A stretch of DNA of 64,000 bases, taken from the NCBI GenBank assembly GCA_000403335.2, contig KE159628.1, positions 5,001-69,000 on the forward strand, read 5' to 3'. The notes beneath the pieces are model-generated. The model worked only from the letters and a program-made list of their open reading frames with translations. It was not told the DNA's origin and ran no database searches. The position numbers were made by a program, and so were the translations under genes. Below, one piece after another: positions 9,395 to 17,500 of this stretch (position 1 is its first letter; each line of letters opens with the position of its first letter). This DNA comes from Lachnospiraceae bacterium MD335. GTDB lineage: Bacteria > Bacillota > Clostridia > Lachnospirales > Lachnospiraceae.

Positions 9395-9422
9395 AAAAAG
9401 GTGTAAAAACTTACACCTTTTT
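9395..9422. terminator. Bidirectional-looking terminator hairpin
   Basis: Perfect 12-bp inverted repeat AAAAAGGTGTAA / TTACACCTTTTT around a 4-nt loop, with A and T tracts at the ends so that it would terminate transcription from either side. It lies 22 nt downstream of the 41-residue gene and upstream of the Rpn gene. Confidence 0.75.
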
Positions 9423-9443
9423 GAGACTGATATTAAATTGCCA

Positions 9444-9569
9444 TCATATTTCGCTGTCTTCACGTGGTTCATGTGTTTCAATATATTCGATGATTTTTAA
9501 AATCTCTTCGCTGTCTATGCCTTTTTCGCGTAATTTACGAATGAGGTTTACTATTTCTTTTCCTGTCAT
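9444..9569 (-). CDS. 41-residue conserved-looking small protein
   Basis: Short reading frame encoding a compact amphipathic, Lys/Glu-rich peptide (starts MTGKEIVNLIRKLREKG, then EEILKIIEYIETHEP). The regular heptad-like pattern and codon use look like a real small protein. A second in-frame ATG at 9587 would give 47 residues, but GTAGG before the 9569 ATG favours the shorter form. It lies upstream of the Rpn gene and ends in a perfect terminator at 9395-9422, so it is probably a separate transcript. Function unknown. Confidence 0.5.
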   Translation of the reverse strand: MTGKEIVNLIRKLREKGIDSEEILKIIEYIETHEPREDSEI

Positions 9570-9685
9570 ACAATCGCCTACTTTCATTGATAACCGATAC
9601 TGATTGTTACATCTTAATCATAGCAGATACTGTAAAAGGTGTAAAGCATTAATTAATTTGCGTTATTAAAATAAATGTATTGTAA

Positions 9686-10138
9686 AAATGCAACGGCAAG
9701 GGAAGCTTTAAAGGCAAAATTAAGATTAACTTTACCATTCATCCACAGGATTTATCAAAAATGACACTCGTGTCATGTGACAGGATATATACCGGAAAGG
9801 CGGGCGCTCCCGTGGCGGACGCGGATATTCTCCCCGCAGATACGCAGATTCGCATTACGCTAAAGCATGGCAGCGGGAACGGTTATACGGGAACCTTTCA
9901 GGGAACATTCCGCATTGTAAAAGCCGACATCAAATCCGCAAAAGTCGAAATCCCGGCACAGACTTATACGGGCGATACGATTACTCCTAATAAAAAACAG
10001 ATTAAGGTAACGCTTGCCGGCAAGAAGCTGCGCGACGAAGACTACGATATTGTCCTTTGCACGGATAATGTGAAGAAGGGCAAAGCAACGATTACTTTGA
10101 AAGGAAAAGGGAATTATGGCGGCACGAAAACGGCGTAA
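9686..10138 (+). pseudogene. Remnant of a repetitive surface protein
   Basis: The open frame runs from just after an in-frame stop (TAA at 9683) to 10138. Its translation has the repeat chemistry of large Lachnospiraceae cell-surface proteins: GKGSFKGKIKINFTIHP, YTGKAGAPVADADILPADT, then a second unit YTGDTITPNKKQIKVT...KGKATITLKGKGNYGGT. It lacks a signal peptide, a ribosome binding site and any anchor, so it looks like an internal or C-terminal fragment of a once longer gene. The ATG at 9761 is part of a TGACAC-N2-GTGTCA palindrome and probably not a real start. Confidence 0.6.
9762..9775. repeat. Palindrome TGACAC-TC-GTGTCA, copy 2
   Basis: Exact copy of the dispersed 14-bp palindrome, here inside the surface-protein remnant and extended by one more pair (A...T) on the outside. 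Confidence 0.85.
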
Positions 10139-10170
10139 AATCCTATATGAAATGGACTTTACACCGTTTT
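10127..10170. terminator. Convergent terminator hairpin
   Basis: Arms AAAACGGCGTAAA and TTTACACCGTTTT pair over 13 positions with one mismatch. The hairpin spans the end of the surface-protein remnant and lies 9 nt past the stop of the opposing lipoprotein gene, so it can serve both strands. Confidence 0.65.
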
Positions 10171-10179
10171 ATTCCCTTG

Positions 10180-10815
10180 TCACTTACTGCTGTAATCCAC
10201 GTCATAATCCTTTTTCGCGGAGAATTTCGTCAGCATACCGTCTGCGCCAAAACCCATAAAATACTGGTACTCAATCATTGTCGGCTGGGAAAACCACATG
10301 TTTTGATCGCCTGTAAAGTCAGGAAATACTTCCCCTGCCTTTTCTCTTGAAAGCTCCGTAACGGGAACATTATTGAACGCGATTTTATCCAACCCTGTCT
10401 TATCCGTAGTGCTCAGCGAAATTTCCATATAGGCAATCACCGCGTCACCCATTCGAATGTCTTCCTCACCTGTGGCAAGTGAAACATGTGCAAACGTCGA
10501 GTCCGTCAGCCAAATAGATGCACCGGAATAGTAGGAATTAGCCTCCAGCATTTCCTCCGGATCAATCTCATACTCATTAAACTGTTTATCCGGCGTCATT
10601 TCGGATACCGTAACCTTCAAGCCTTTATCCAGCAATGCCTGCACTGTCGTTTCCCCGACACGGATTTCCGTACCGTCAATGGAAACCGGATACAGCACTG
10701 CCTCCGGCTTCTCCTCCTCTTTTGCCTTTTCTCCTGATGCGCAGCCTGCCGTCATCATGACCAATACAGTTAACAGCAGTGCCATAATGTTTATTTTTTT
10801 TCTAATTGTTTTCAT
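10180..10815 (-). CDS. Putative lipoprotein
   Basis: 211 residues with a type II signal peptide: KIRKK-type basic start, hydrophobic core and lipobox MTAGC (Cys about 25), then a Glu/Lys-rich spacer. The mature part contains a small sheet-rich domain (YPVSIDGTEIRVGETTVQAL) and no catalytic motif I recognise. Its ATG follows the stop of the upstream membrane-protein gene directly (TAAATG), so the two are coupled. Last gene of the 14.7-10.2 kb envelope cluster. Confidence 0.75.
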   Translation of the reverse strand: MKTIRKKINIMALLLTVLVMMTAGCASGEKAKEEEKPEAVLYPVSIDGTEIRVGETTVQALLDKGLKVTVSEMTPDKQFNEYEIDPEEMLEANSYYSGASIWLTDSTFAHVSLATGEEDIRMGDAVIAYMEISLSTTDKTGLDKIAFNNVPVTELSREKAGEVFPDFTGDQNMWFSQPTMIEYQYFMGFGADGMLTKFSAKKDYDVDYSSK

Positions 10816-11256
10816 TTATTTTGACGCCATCCTTTCCTGTTTTGCTTTTCCTGAATAAATTGCTGCCGCGAATAACAATCCGAAGCTTCCGAACAGACAT
10901 ACGAAATAAACGGTCGCAAGGGGTGTTGTGGAAGATACGCCCTCTATATTCGCAAACAGTCTGCCGTTGTTAGCCAAGTATGCCGTAACCGTTGCTCCCT
11001 GCGGATATTGATATGTATTGTACGCGTTTTCAAGCTTGTGCTTTTCTCCGTTGTACTCTACCGTAACTTCATAAAAGTCCGTGTGAGTACCTGTGGTACG
11101 GTTTCTGACCTGCTTTGTCACCGCATCCAAAACGCGCACCTCGACTTCCTCATACTCAATTTCCTGCCTGTCCACAACAAACCACATCACAACCGTGGCA
11201 ATCAGACATACCACGAATGCGCACCATAAAAGACCGGCTTTCTTTTTCATGCTCAT
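10816..11256 (-). CDS. Small two-helix membrane protein, DUF3592-like
   Basis: 146 residues with a transmembrane segment at each end (about 9-29 and 116-136) and an extracytoplasmic sheet-rich middle (VRVLDAVTKQVRNRTTG, FYEVTVEYNGEKHKL, YPQGATVTAYL). The arrangement resembles DUF3592 proteins, but the match is only by layout. AGGAGGG lies about 11 nt before the ATG. It is 17 nt downstream of the YjbR gene and abuts the lipoprotein gene. Confidence 0.6.
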   Translation of the reverse strand: MSMKKKAGLLWCAFVVCLIATVVMWFVVDRQEIEYEEVEVRVLDAVTKQVRNRTTGTHTDFYEVTVEYNGEKHKLENAYNTYQYPQGATVTAYLANNGRLFANIEGVSSTTPLATVYFVCLFGSFGLLFAAAIYSGKAKQERMASK

Positions 11257-11273
11257 GCCGAATAAATCCCTCC

Positions 11274-11651
11274 TTAATCTTGAACGATTTTCTTTGTTTT
11301 ACGCACGGTTTTGCGTGCTGCTTTCCCTACAATCAAATCATAGCTTTCCGCTATCATACGTTTGATGTCGTTTTCGGGAACGGAACCGTCAAGGATAATG
11401 GTATTCCAGTGCTCTTTATTCTGATGCCAGCCCGGTATCACCGCCTCATACGTCTGACGCCAAAAGTCCCTCCATTCCGGAGCGACTTTTACGTTTACCC
11501 ATATGCTCCCCCCGCGCTCATATACCAGCGCAAAGGTTTTCTTATTCTTTTTATAACGGGCAAGCTGCCAGTTATCATCGTGAAACGGCGCGTCCTGATA
11601 AACATTTGGAAATGTCAGACAGTAAGCCAATGCCTCTTCTCTCGTTGTCAT
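11274..11651 (-). CDS. MmcQ/YjbR family protein
   Basis: 125-residue cytoplasmic protein with the YjbR fold: MTTREEALAYCLTFPNVYQD at the start, DDNWQLARY, TFALVYERGGSIWVNVK, the WRDFWRQTYEAVIPGWH segment and HWNTIILDG. The family is a small double-wing-like domain of uncertain function, often called DNA-binding. GAGGAG lies about 8 nt before the ATG at 11651, which I prefer to the longer open frame reaching 11771. Confidence 0.85.
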   Translation of the reverse strand: MTTREEALAYCLTFPNVYQDAPFHDDNWQLARYKKNKKTFALVYERGGSIWVNVKVAPEWRDFWRQTYEAVIPGWHQNKEHWNTIILDGSVPENDIKRMIAESYDLIVGKAARKTVRKTKKIVQD

Positions 11652-11796
11652 ACACGAACTCCTCTTTATACTCGGCGTTTTTTCGTCCCCGCTTCTTATC
11701 ATAGCAGATTTTACCAAACCAGACAAGTGTTTAGACATGTTTTGGGTAAAGCTATAGAGGCTGCATCGCATGCTCGAGGGACATTAGTTGTGCTGT

Positions 11797-12816
11797 CTAT
11801 TTTGTTTCACACAAATCCAAGTCTGACAAAGGTCGAAACGTATACCCCATCTCCTCCCACTTTGTCAGCAGTTCATCTAAGATTTCGCCGTTTGTCCGCG
11901 ACGTGTTGTGCAGCAGCACAATTGCACCCGGGTGAATGCGCGCTGTCAATTTGTCAAACGCCTCCGCGTGGCTTGGCTGTTTTTCGGTGTCCCAGTCCAC
12001 ATAGGCAAGGCTCCAAAAAATAGTGCTGTAGCCGATTTCCTGCGCCATTTTAACGTTTGCGGCATTGCATTTGCCCTGCGGCGGGCGGTAATAGTTTGAA
12101 AGCTGCGTGCCAGTAATTTCATAGAACAGGCTTGCAACATCATCCAGCTCTTTTTGAAATGCCGCCTTGTCCGAGATTGACGACATATCGGGGTGATGGT
12201 AAGTGTGATTGCCCACTGTGTGACCCTCATCAACCATACGCCTGACCAAATCAGGCGCCGTTTCCAAGAAATGCCCTACCACAAAAAAGGCTGCTTCTAC
12301 ATGATGTTTTTGAAGCGCGTCCAAAATCGGCTCCGTGTTGCCGTTCTCGTATCCGCAGTCAAACGTGAGGTAAATGACCTTCTCGCTGTCATCTCCCACA
12401 TAATAAGCGTCATACCACGCAAGGTCCTGCGCTGAGGCGTTTCCTACGGATTGTGTCCCGGGCTCGCCAAAAGAAAGTCCCCAGTCGTCTGATGCAAACT
12501 TCAGTTCGAAGCCTTCCGGCGGTTGTTTTTTGACCGTGTTTTCTTCCGCCGTTTCGGTATTCAGGCTGGCGGTGTCCTGTTCTTTCATTTCCTGTATTTG
12601 CGACTGCTGCCCTGATGTCGGATCCTCCATTGAAGTTTTATCCACATCATTAAAATCAACAACTTCTATGGATGATTCCTCCGTCCTTGCCTGTCCTGCT
12701 GCCGTGTCCTGTAATTCGGAACCGCTGCATCCTGTCAAAATCATTGCAGCCGCAGCTATGGCGAAAATCCCCCATGCATGTCTGCCCCATTCTCTTATCT
12801 TTTCGTACTTCTTCAT
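11797..12816 (-). CDS. PdaA-like polysaccharide deacetylase lipoprotein
   Basis: Probable peptidoglycan N-acetylmuramic acid deacetylase (carbohydrate esterase 4, PdaA/delta-lactam type), attached to the outer membrane face. 339 residues: lipobox LTGC near residue 30, acidic linker to ~110, then the NodB domain with YLTFDCGYENGNTEP (Asp-Asp equivalent site), FFVVGHFLE, the metal-binding HTVGNHTYHHPD, YYRPPQGKCN and HPGAIVLLHNTS. In spore formers this family builds muramic-delta-lactam in the cortex. GAGGG precedes the ATG at 12816. It belongs to the envelope gene cluster together with the LysM protein upstream. Confidence 0.88.
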   Translation of the reverse strand: MKKYEKIREWGRHAWGIFAIAAAAMILTGCSGSELQDTAAGQARTEESSIEVVDFNDVDKTSMEDPTSGQQSQIQEMKEQDTASLNTETAEENTVKKQPPEGFELKFASDDWGLSFGEPGTQSVGNASAQDLAWYDAYYVGDDSEKVIYLTFDCGYENGNTEPILDALQKHHVEAAFFVVGHFLETAPDLVRRMVDEGHTVGNHTYHHPDMSSISDKAAFQKELDDVASLFYEITGTQLSNYYRPPQGKCNAANVKMAQEIGYSTIFWSLAYVDWDTEKQPSHAEAFDKLTARIHPGAIVLLHNTSRTNGEILDELLTKWEEMGYTFRPLSDLDLCETK

Positions 12817-12846
12817 TGCATTATCCCTCATATTTTCATCTTATCA

Positions 12847-13857
12847 TCAGTCCAAAATCCGCTCCCGCACGCTTTTCTTCTCCGGCGGCAGATTGGATAG
12901 TTGACTGCAAATTCCGTCATAATATTCTTCAACCCACACAAACGGATTGTGAATCCCCGCAACTGCCCACGGCTCGGACGGACTTAACTGAACATTATAA
13001 CCGTTTACGGAAGAATCCGCGCCGTCCGCCTCCGTAAGCTCCTCAAAATTTCCCGCCATGTAAAGCACAAGATCCTCAATGCCTTCCTCCAGTTGAAATC
13101 CCGTAAGCTCCGCCTGAATATGCTGTGTCTGACAGATCGCCTCACAGACATGAACGTCCAGGCTGCCCGTATATCCGTACTGTGCCCCGTCAATCGCATA
13201 GCAATAAGAAAACAAATAAATATCCGCTCCGTTCTCCGACTGATACTGGTGAAACGTTAAATCCGAAACCTGCTTTTTATAATGCGCATCCACATAATCT
13301 GTAATCAATTCCTGACAGTGCTCCCAATCCGACAGGCTTTTTATTCCCGCTTCCTCTTTGTCACGCAGCAAACAGACAACATTTCCGTCCGCCTTTCGCG
13401 CATAAAACGCATAATTGGAAAATGCCCCGCCCTCTTCCAAAATACCAAATGCCCAATTTTCCGGTGTTCCAAGCCGGTACTCCGGCGTTTTGATGCCGTT
13501 TACGCCTGTCCGCTTTTTCACATAGACATTGCGGTTAATTTGTAAATTCATGTCAGGATAAATCAAATCGGGATTTTTTACTATGTCCGCATTCTGTCCC
13601 GCAAGCAAACGATACGCTTCGCCGTCCCCCATAAGTTTCTCACAAATGCGCCAAAGACTGTCACCTTCGCGCACTGTATATTCTCCCAGGTCTTCCGTCA
13701 GCACGGTGTAGTCTTCACGCTCTTCCTGCGATACCTGATAGCGCGTCTGGTACGGTTCCTTCGCACACACCGACGCAGCGCTGCCCAATGCCAAAATTCC
13801 CGCAAGCATTGTTATCCTTGTTATTTTCGTTATTGCCGTTCTTTCCAATAATCCCAT
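12847..13857 (-). CDS. Secreted LysM-domain protein
   Basis: 336 residues with an N-terminal signal peptide (cleavage probably after SVCA, about residue 32) and one LysM domain at roughly 57-105 (YTVREGDSLWRICEKLMGD...YPDMNLQI). The C-terminal ~220 residues are Cys/Tyr-rich and unassigned. The ATG at 13857 has GGGGAG upstream and overlaps the end of the preceding gene by 28 nt, so translation is coupled. Likely binds peptidoglycan at the same site as the neighbouring PdaA-like enzyme. Confidence 0.8.
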   Translation of the reverse strand: MGLLERTAITKITRITMLAGILALGSAASVCAKEPYQTRYQVSQEEREDYTVLTEDLGEYTVREGDSLWRICEKLMGDGEAYRLLAGQNADIVKNPDLIYPDMNLQINRNVYVKKRTGVNGIKTPEYRLGTPENWAFGILEEGGAFSNYAFYARKADGNVVCLLRDKEEAGIKSLSDWEHCQELITDYVDAHYKKQVSDLTFHQYQSENGADIYLFSYCYAIDGAQYGYTGSLDVHVCEAICQTQHIQAELTGFQLEEGIEDLVLYMAGNFEELTEADGADSSVNGYNVQLSPSEPWAVAGIHNPFVWVEEYYDGICSQLSNLPPEKKSVRERILD

Positions 13858-14747
13858 ACGCCTGCGTTCTCCCCTAACCAAATATTTTCCTGTAGTTCCT
13901 CACATTCCACAACCTCACCGATATTCTCCGACTTGTCATACAACTCCCAAAATTCCGACTCCGTGCGCAGCGGTTCCAGGTCCGCCGCCGCAAAATGCCC
14001 GAAAAAGCTGTTATCCTTCGGTACATTGCCTGCAATTTTATTTATCTTTGGATCGTATGAAATTCCGATAACAAAGTCCTTGTTTTCGTCTATGTAAAAA
14101 AACGGCGTAAAGATATAAGATTCCTCTGCCTCCTTGTCCTCTCCCAAAAACCATGCGGCAAATGTCTCACGCACGTCCTCGTCATTGGTAATCACACCGT
14201 CATAATTTCCGTCCGCCTCCAACTGTTTGCACCAAAGCTCCATAAAGCTGTCGTCAATTTTGAAAATATCGGTAAGCTGATACTGCTCGCCTGTCATCAG
14301 GTTGATGTTGGCACACCGCTGCGTCATATGGACGTAGTACACCGGCGAAACGGGTGCATAGGCTTCCTGAAAGCCTACGCTCAGCAGGTATTGACTGTGA
14401 AAGTCAACATTGCAGTGCACATCGCTGCTGTAAATGGAATACTCTTCCTGCAATGCCTTGACTTCCTCATTCGGTGTGAGATGCCAGTAGTTTACTTTTT
14501 CCATTGCCATGTCGTAAAGCGTCTTGTTAATCGCCTCCGTCTGTTCCCCGTCAATTCCCGACAGAATTGGATACTCTACCGTGACGACGTCCCAATAATC
14601 GTACTGTTCCGTATACTCTGCGACGTACTGTTCCTTTTTGACGGTATAGTCCTTATAGCCTTTGGATGCGCCAAGACTTCCGCATCCGCTTAGTCCAAGC
14701 AGTACACTAAGTGCAATGACCGTGATTTTTGTTTGTTTTTTCCGCAT
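13830..14747 (-). CDS. Lipoprotein with DUF3298-like domain
   Basis: 305 residues. Signal peptide with lipobox LSGC near residue 23. The mature protein has the layout of DUF4163/DUF3298 lipoproteins: an N-terminal part beginning with DYWDVVTVEYPILSG and a C-terminal part starting near NLMTGEQYQLTDIF and including FTPFFYIDENKDFVIGISYD. These are thought to be extracytoplasmic ligand or envelope-stress proteins. AGGGGG precedes the ATG at 14747. First gene of the envelope cluster; three tandem 11-bp repeats lie upstream at 14827-14860. Confidence 0.7.
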   Translation of the reverse strand: MRKKQTKITVIALSVLLGLSGCGSLGASKGYKDYTVKKEQYVAEYTEQYDYWDVVTVEYPILSGIDGEQTEAINKTLYDMAMEKVNYWHLTPNEEVKALQEEYSIYSSDVHCNVDFHSQYLLSVGFQEAYAPVSPVYYVHMTQRCANINLMTGEQYQLTDIFKIDDSFMELWCKQLEADGNYDGVITNDEDVRETFAAWFLGEDKEAEESYIFTPFFYIDENKDFVIGISYDPKINKIAGNVPKDNSFFGHFAAADLEPLRTESEFWELYDKSENIGEVVECEELQENIWLGENAGVWDYWKERQ

Positions 14748-14826
14748 CTTTTTATCCCCCTTGTGTCCTGATACATTCCGAATCTGCCATTTTTCGTTAA
14801 TTCCATTGTATGGCTCCAACGCACCA

Positions 14827-14860
14827 AATTTGTATCATAATTGTATCATAATTGCATCAT
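14827..14860 (-). promoter_or_regulatory. Three tandem 11-12-bp repeats upstream of envelope operon
   Basis: Plus-strand units AATTTGTATCAT, AATTGTATCAT and AATTGCATCAT lie head to tail, 80-113 nt before the lipoprotein ATG. Spacing of one helical turn is what OmpR- or LytTR-type regulators bind. Which regulator uses it is unknown. Confidence 0.45.
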
Positions 14861-14894
14861 TTTCTTTCCTGCCCAATTCATAAAAACGAAAACA

Positions 14895-14917
14895 GGAACA
14901 CTCTTTTCAAGTGTTCC
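14895..14917 (-). terminator. Terminator overlapping the stop codon of the alarmone-synthetase fusion
   Basis: Arms GGAACACT / AGTGTTCC with a 7-nt loop, followed on the minus strand by a T-rich run. The TGA stop of the upstream gene (14907-14909) lies in the loop. Confidence 0.7.
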
Positions 14918-15977
14918 CGCCCAAGGCAGTCTCTGCCGGATGATCAATTTTATTACGGATTTCCTGCATCTGATAATCCAACGCTTCAATGGAATCCGCA
15001 CACGCTTTTAATTGCTGCTCAATCTCTTCCGTATTATTAATATCCTTTTTATACCGCAGCTTATGCTCCAGGCTTGCCCAAAAATCCATCGCGATTGTCC
15101 GAAACTGTACTTCCGCCTTAATATACTTTTTCTCGTTCGGCAAAAAAACAGGGACACTTAAAATCAGGTGAAGACTGCGGTAACCGTTTGATTTCGGCGA
15201 CTTAATGTAATCCTTTTCCTTTAGCAGAATAATGTCATCCTGCCGGATTAAAAGCCCCGCCAGGCGGTAAATATCATCCGGAAAGGAACAGATTACGCGC
15301 AGCCCTGCCACGTCCACCACATATTCCCTAATATTTTCTATTGTAACCGGATAGCCTTTCCGTTCCAGTTTTTTGTAAATGCTGTCAGTTTTTTTCAGCC
15401 TGCTCTTAATCGACTCAAACGGATTTCTTTTATACTCTTCGGAAAACATGGCGTTGAGCACTTTAAGCCTTGTCTCAACCTCCATAATCGCCGAACTGTA
15501 CTCAATCATCATTTTGTTAAACGGCTCCAGCCGCCCCAAACGAGCCTCCTGCAGACGGATAATTTTGGACTGCTCCTCTAACCGGATTTCAAGCTGGTTT
15601 TTGCGGTTAAACATTTCTATCGTATTTCTTACCCTGTTTTTGACAATAGAGGCTTCAAACGGTTTATGGATAAAATCAGAAACGCCCAGCTGAAAACATT
15701 GGTTTTCAACCTCGACCGCACGTTCACCGCTGATAATCAAAATTGGTACCCTGTCAATCCAACCGTTTTTCTGCATGTGCGCAATCACGCCGAATCCGTC
15801 GAGCTTTGGCATCTGCAGGTCCAAGAGAAGCGCCGCCGTTTCCTTATGGCATTTTTCCAGCTTATAAAGCGCCTCCTCCCCGTCCTGCGCCATTTCCACA
15901 ATATAATCGTTTTTTAACATATTACACAGGATTTCACGGTTTACCTCCGCGTCGTCCACTACCAATATCTTTTGCAT
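14907..15977 (-). CDS. Response-regulator receiver fused to (p)ppGpp synthetase
   Basis: 356 residues. Residues 2-120 are a complete receiver domain: acidic pair VVDD, phospho-Asp in LLLDLQMPKLDG, Ser in LIISGE, Lys in IHKPFE. A coiled linker (about 125-160, RLEEQSKIIRLQEARLGRL) leads to a RelA/SpoT synthetase domain (about 190-310) with SIYKKLERKGY, DVAGLRVICSF, DDIYRL, DYIKSPKSNGYRSLH and the catalytic EVQFRTIAMDFWASLEHKL. No HD hydrolase, TGS or ACT domain is present, so it should only make (p)ppGpp, probably gated by phosphorylation. The ATG at 15977 has AGGGG 8 nt upstream. It lies 11 nt downstream of the ferredoxin gene. No cognate kinase is adjacent. Confidence 0.92.
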   Translation of the reverse strand: MQKILVVDDAEVNREILCNMLKNDYIVEMAQDGEEALYKLEKCHKETAALLLDLQMPKLDGFGVIAHMQKNGWIDRVPILIISGERAVEVENQCFQLGVSDFIHKPFEASIVKNRVRNTIEMFNRKNQLEIRLEEQSKIIRLQEARLGRLEPFNKMMIEYSSAIMEVETRLKVLNAMFSEEYKRNPFESIKSRLKKTDSIYKKLERKGYPVTIENIREYVVDVAGLRVICSFPDDIYRLAGLLIRQDDIILLKEKDYIKSPKSNGYRSLHLILSVPVFLPNEKKYIKAEVQFRTIAMDFWASLEHKLRYKKDINNTEEIEQQLKACADSIEALDYQMQEIRNKIDHPAETALGGNT

Positions 15978-15988
15978 ATCCGCAGCCC

Positions 15989-16177
15989 CTACTCCAAAAC
16001 CAATGCCTTTTTGGGGCAAAAGCCCGAACATTTACCGCACCGGATACACTTTTCATGATCGACAGTCGGCGCCTGAAAGCCCTTCTGTGTCAGCGCGCCG
16101 ACCGGACAGATTTCCACTGACGGACAGCTGTGATTTTGGGGGCAGTTCTCTACAATAACTCTTAGTTTCTTTTCCAT
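15989..16177 (-). CDS. Small 4Fe-4S ferredoxin-like protein
   Basis: 62 residues. The second cluster motif is canonical, CIRCGKCSGFCP (C-x2-C-x2-C-x3-CP). The first, CPQNHSCPSVEICP, has wider C-x5-C-x5-C spacing and may bind a cluster differently. AGGAGG lies 8 nt before the ATG at 16177; the earlier ATG at 16183 is too close to it. It ends 11 nt before the receiver/(p)ppGpp-synthetase gene and is surely co-transcribed, hinting at a redox link that is not proven. Confidence 0.85.
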   Translation of the reverse strand: MEKKLRVIVENCPQNHSCPSVEICPVGALTQKGFQAPTVDHEKCIRCGKCSGFCPKKALVLE

Positions 16178-16304
16178 GACCATTTCCTCCTAAACCGTTC
16201 TCTTATTGCTTTAGTATAACTTATGCAGAAAAAACATGCTGTCATGCCTATTAATATTATAGCGTGTTTGGAAGGCTTACTCAACAAAAATTTCAATGCG
16301 GTGA

Positions 16305-16391
16305 TATATTAGGAATGTAAAAGATTATGAGAAATCCAAAGTCAAGGCATTATTACCGGACGATTTTGTTAAATTGGCGGCACATGATTGA
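16305..16391 (+). pseudogene. Coding remnant, C-terminal end of a lost gene
   Basis: A short frame between stops reads as a plausible protein end (NVKDYEKSKVKALLPDDFVK, then LAAHD and stop). There is no start or ribosome binding site. It converges on the broken restriction-enzyme gene and may be debris of the same island. It could equally be chance. Confidence 0.3.
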
Positions 16392-16396
16392 GGATG

Positions 16397-17500
16397 TCAT
16401 AATTCTTTCTTTTGCTTCCACAGGCAAATACAACGCTTAATTTGCTGTTCCCAATCATTATAATGCTCACAGGATACGGAGCAGCCCGCAATTTGCGCAA
16501 GCAGCTCTTTCAGCGCGTCAATATCACATTCATGTTGATAGATAAAGCTTATTATATCAATATATTGTTCAATTGTCAGCGGAATAACAGGCACCGGCGC
16601 TCCGATCCAGCTTTCCCTGTTTAAAATAAAAAACTGCCACATTGTCCTGACATGAATGCGGGACGACAGAAACATTCCAAGCACCTGCTTTTCTTTGTTT
16701 TCATTCATAAAACTCAATACATGGTCAATAACGCTGGATGCCTCATGCTCCCACTGGCGCACCCCTGTCATAAGAGACACTTCGGGAACAATAATATATC
16801 CGTTTTTATATAATTCCATATCCGGTGTATTTCCGACTCCCGGCGCAAAACTCTTTGGCGTTAAATCATCCTCTATTTTAAAATTTCTTTTTACAACCTG
16901 TTCTCCGGAAATTGCAATAAGTGATTTCCAAGTATTCACCTCAAGCCATAGCGCACTCATATCGTCGTTTGCCAAAATATCATCAAACTTGTCTAAAATG
17001 CGCTTTCTCTCGTCATCAGTCTTTGATAAATATTTAACAAAACATTCTTCATTATGAGAGACAATTGCGTCACTTAAGATGTTCTCAAATGTCTTTAGCT
17101 CTCCTGTATCCGATGTCTGCGCCGCTTTAGAGACAATTTTTTGAATTTCTGCTAACGACACTTCCACCTTACATTGGTACGGTTCATCCTCTTCCCTGAG
17201 TTTTGCTTTAAGAATTGCTGCTTTTTCCGCAATAATAGTTTTTCTTTCCTCAGGATTTTCCCAGGGTAATGTCACATTATGCGTATCTCCGAACCATTTC
17301 ATATAAGTATCAAGAGAAGTATGTTCTGGGCAATTAAACGCAAATTTTTCCTGAAGCATTTTTACTTTTGCCTTCGAATGTACCGCAATTCGAATCTTCG
17401 TCGCAATGCTTCTTCCTGAGGAAGCAAATAATCCTGTATACAGCAGTGTTCTTGATAATGCCTCCGCATAATCATAATAACTGTCGACTTTATTTTCCAT
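16397..17500 (-). pseudogene. AlwI-type restriction endonuclease, C-terminal piece
   Basis: Carries the probable catalytic region of a type II restriction enzyme of the AlwI family: FAPGVGNTPDMELYKNGY followed by IIVPEVSLMTGVRQWEHEA, a PD...E-x-S arrangement of the PD-(D/E)XK fold. The frame remains meaningful upstream of its first ATG (SSIYQNIYGN), which joins smoothly to the N-terminal piece if one A is added to an A6 tract at 17537-17542. So this is the second half of one ~590-residue gene broken by a single-base frameshift. It has no ribosome binding site of its own. No methyltransferase gene is nearby. Confidence 0.75.

Noticed and set aside
11115-12023. 302-codon plus-strand open frame with a protein-like stretch GKAIEAASHARGTLVVL
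   Set aside because: Mostly antisense to three confident minus-strand genes, no ribosome binding site. The stretch at about 11720-11800 falls in a gap and may be a small remnant, but nothing else supports it.
15989-16183. Start of the small ferredoxin at the first ATG (16183)
   Set aside because: The AGGAGG would be only two bases from it; the ATG two codons later has ideal 8-nt spacing.
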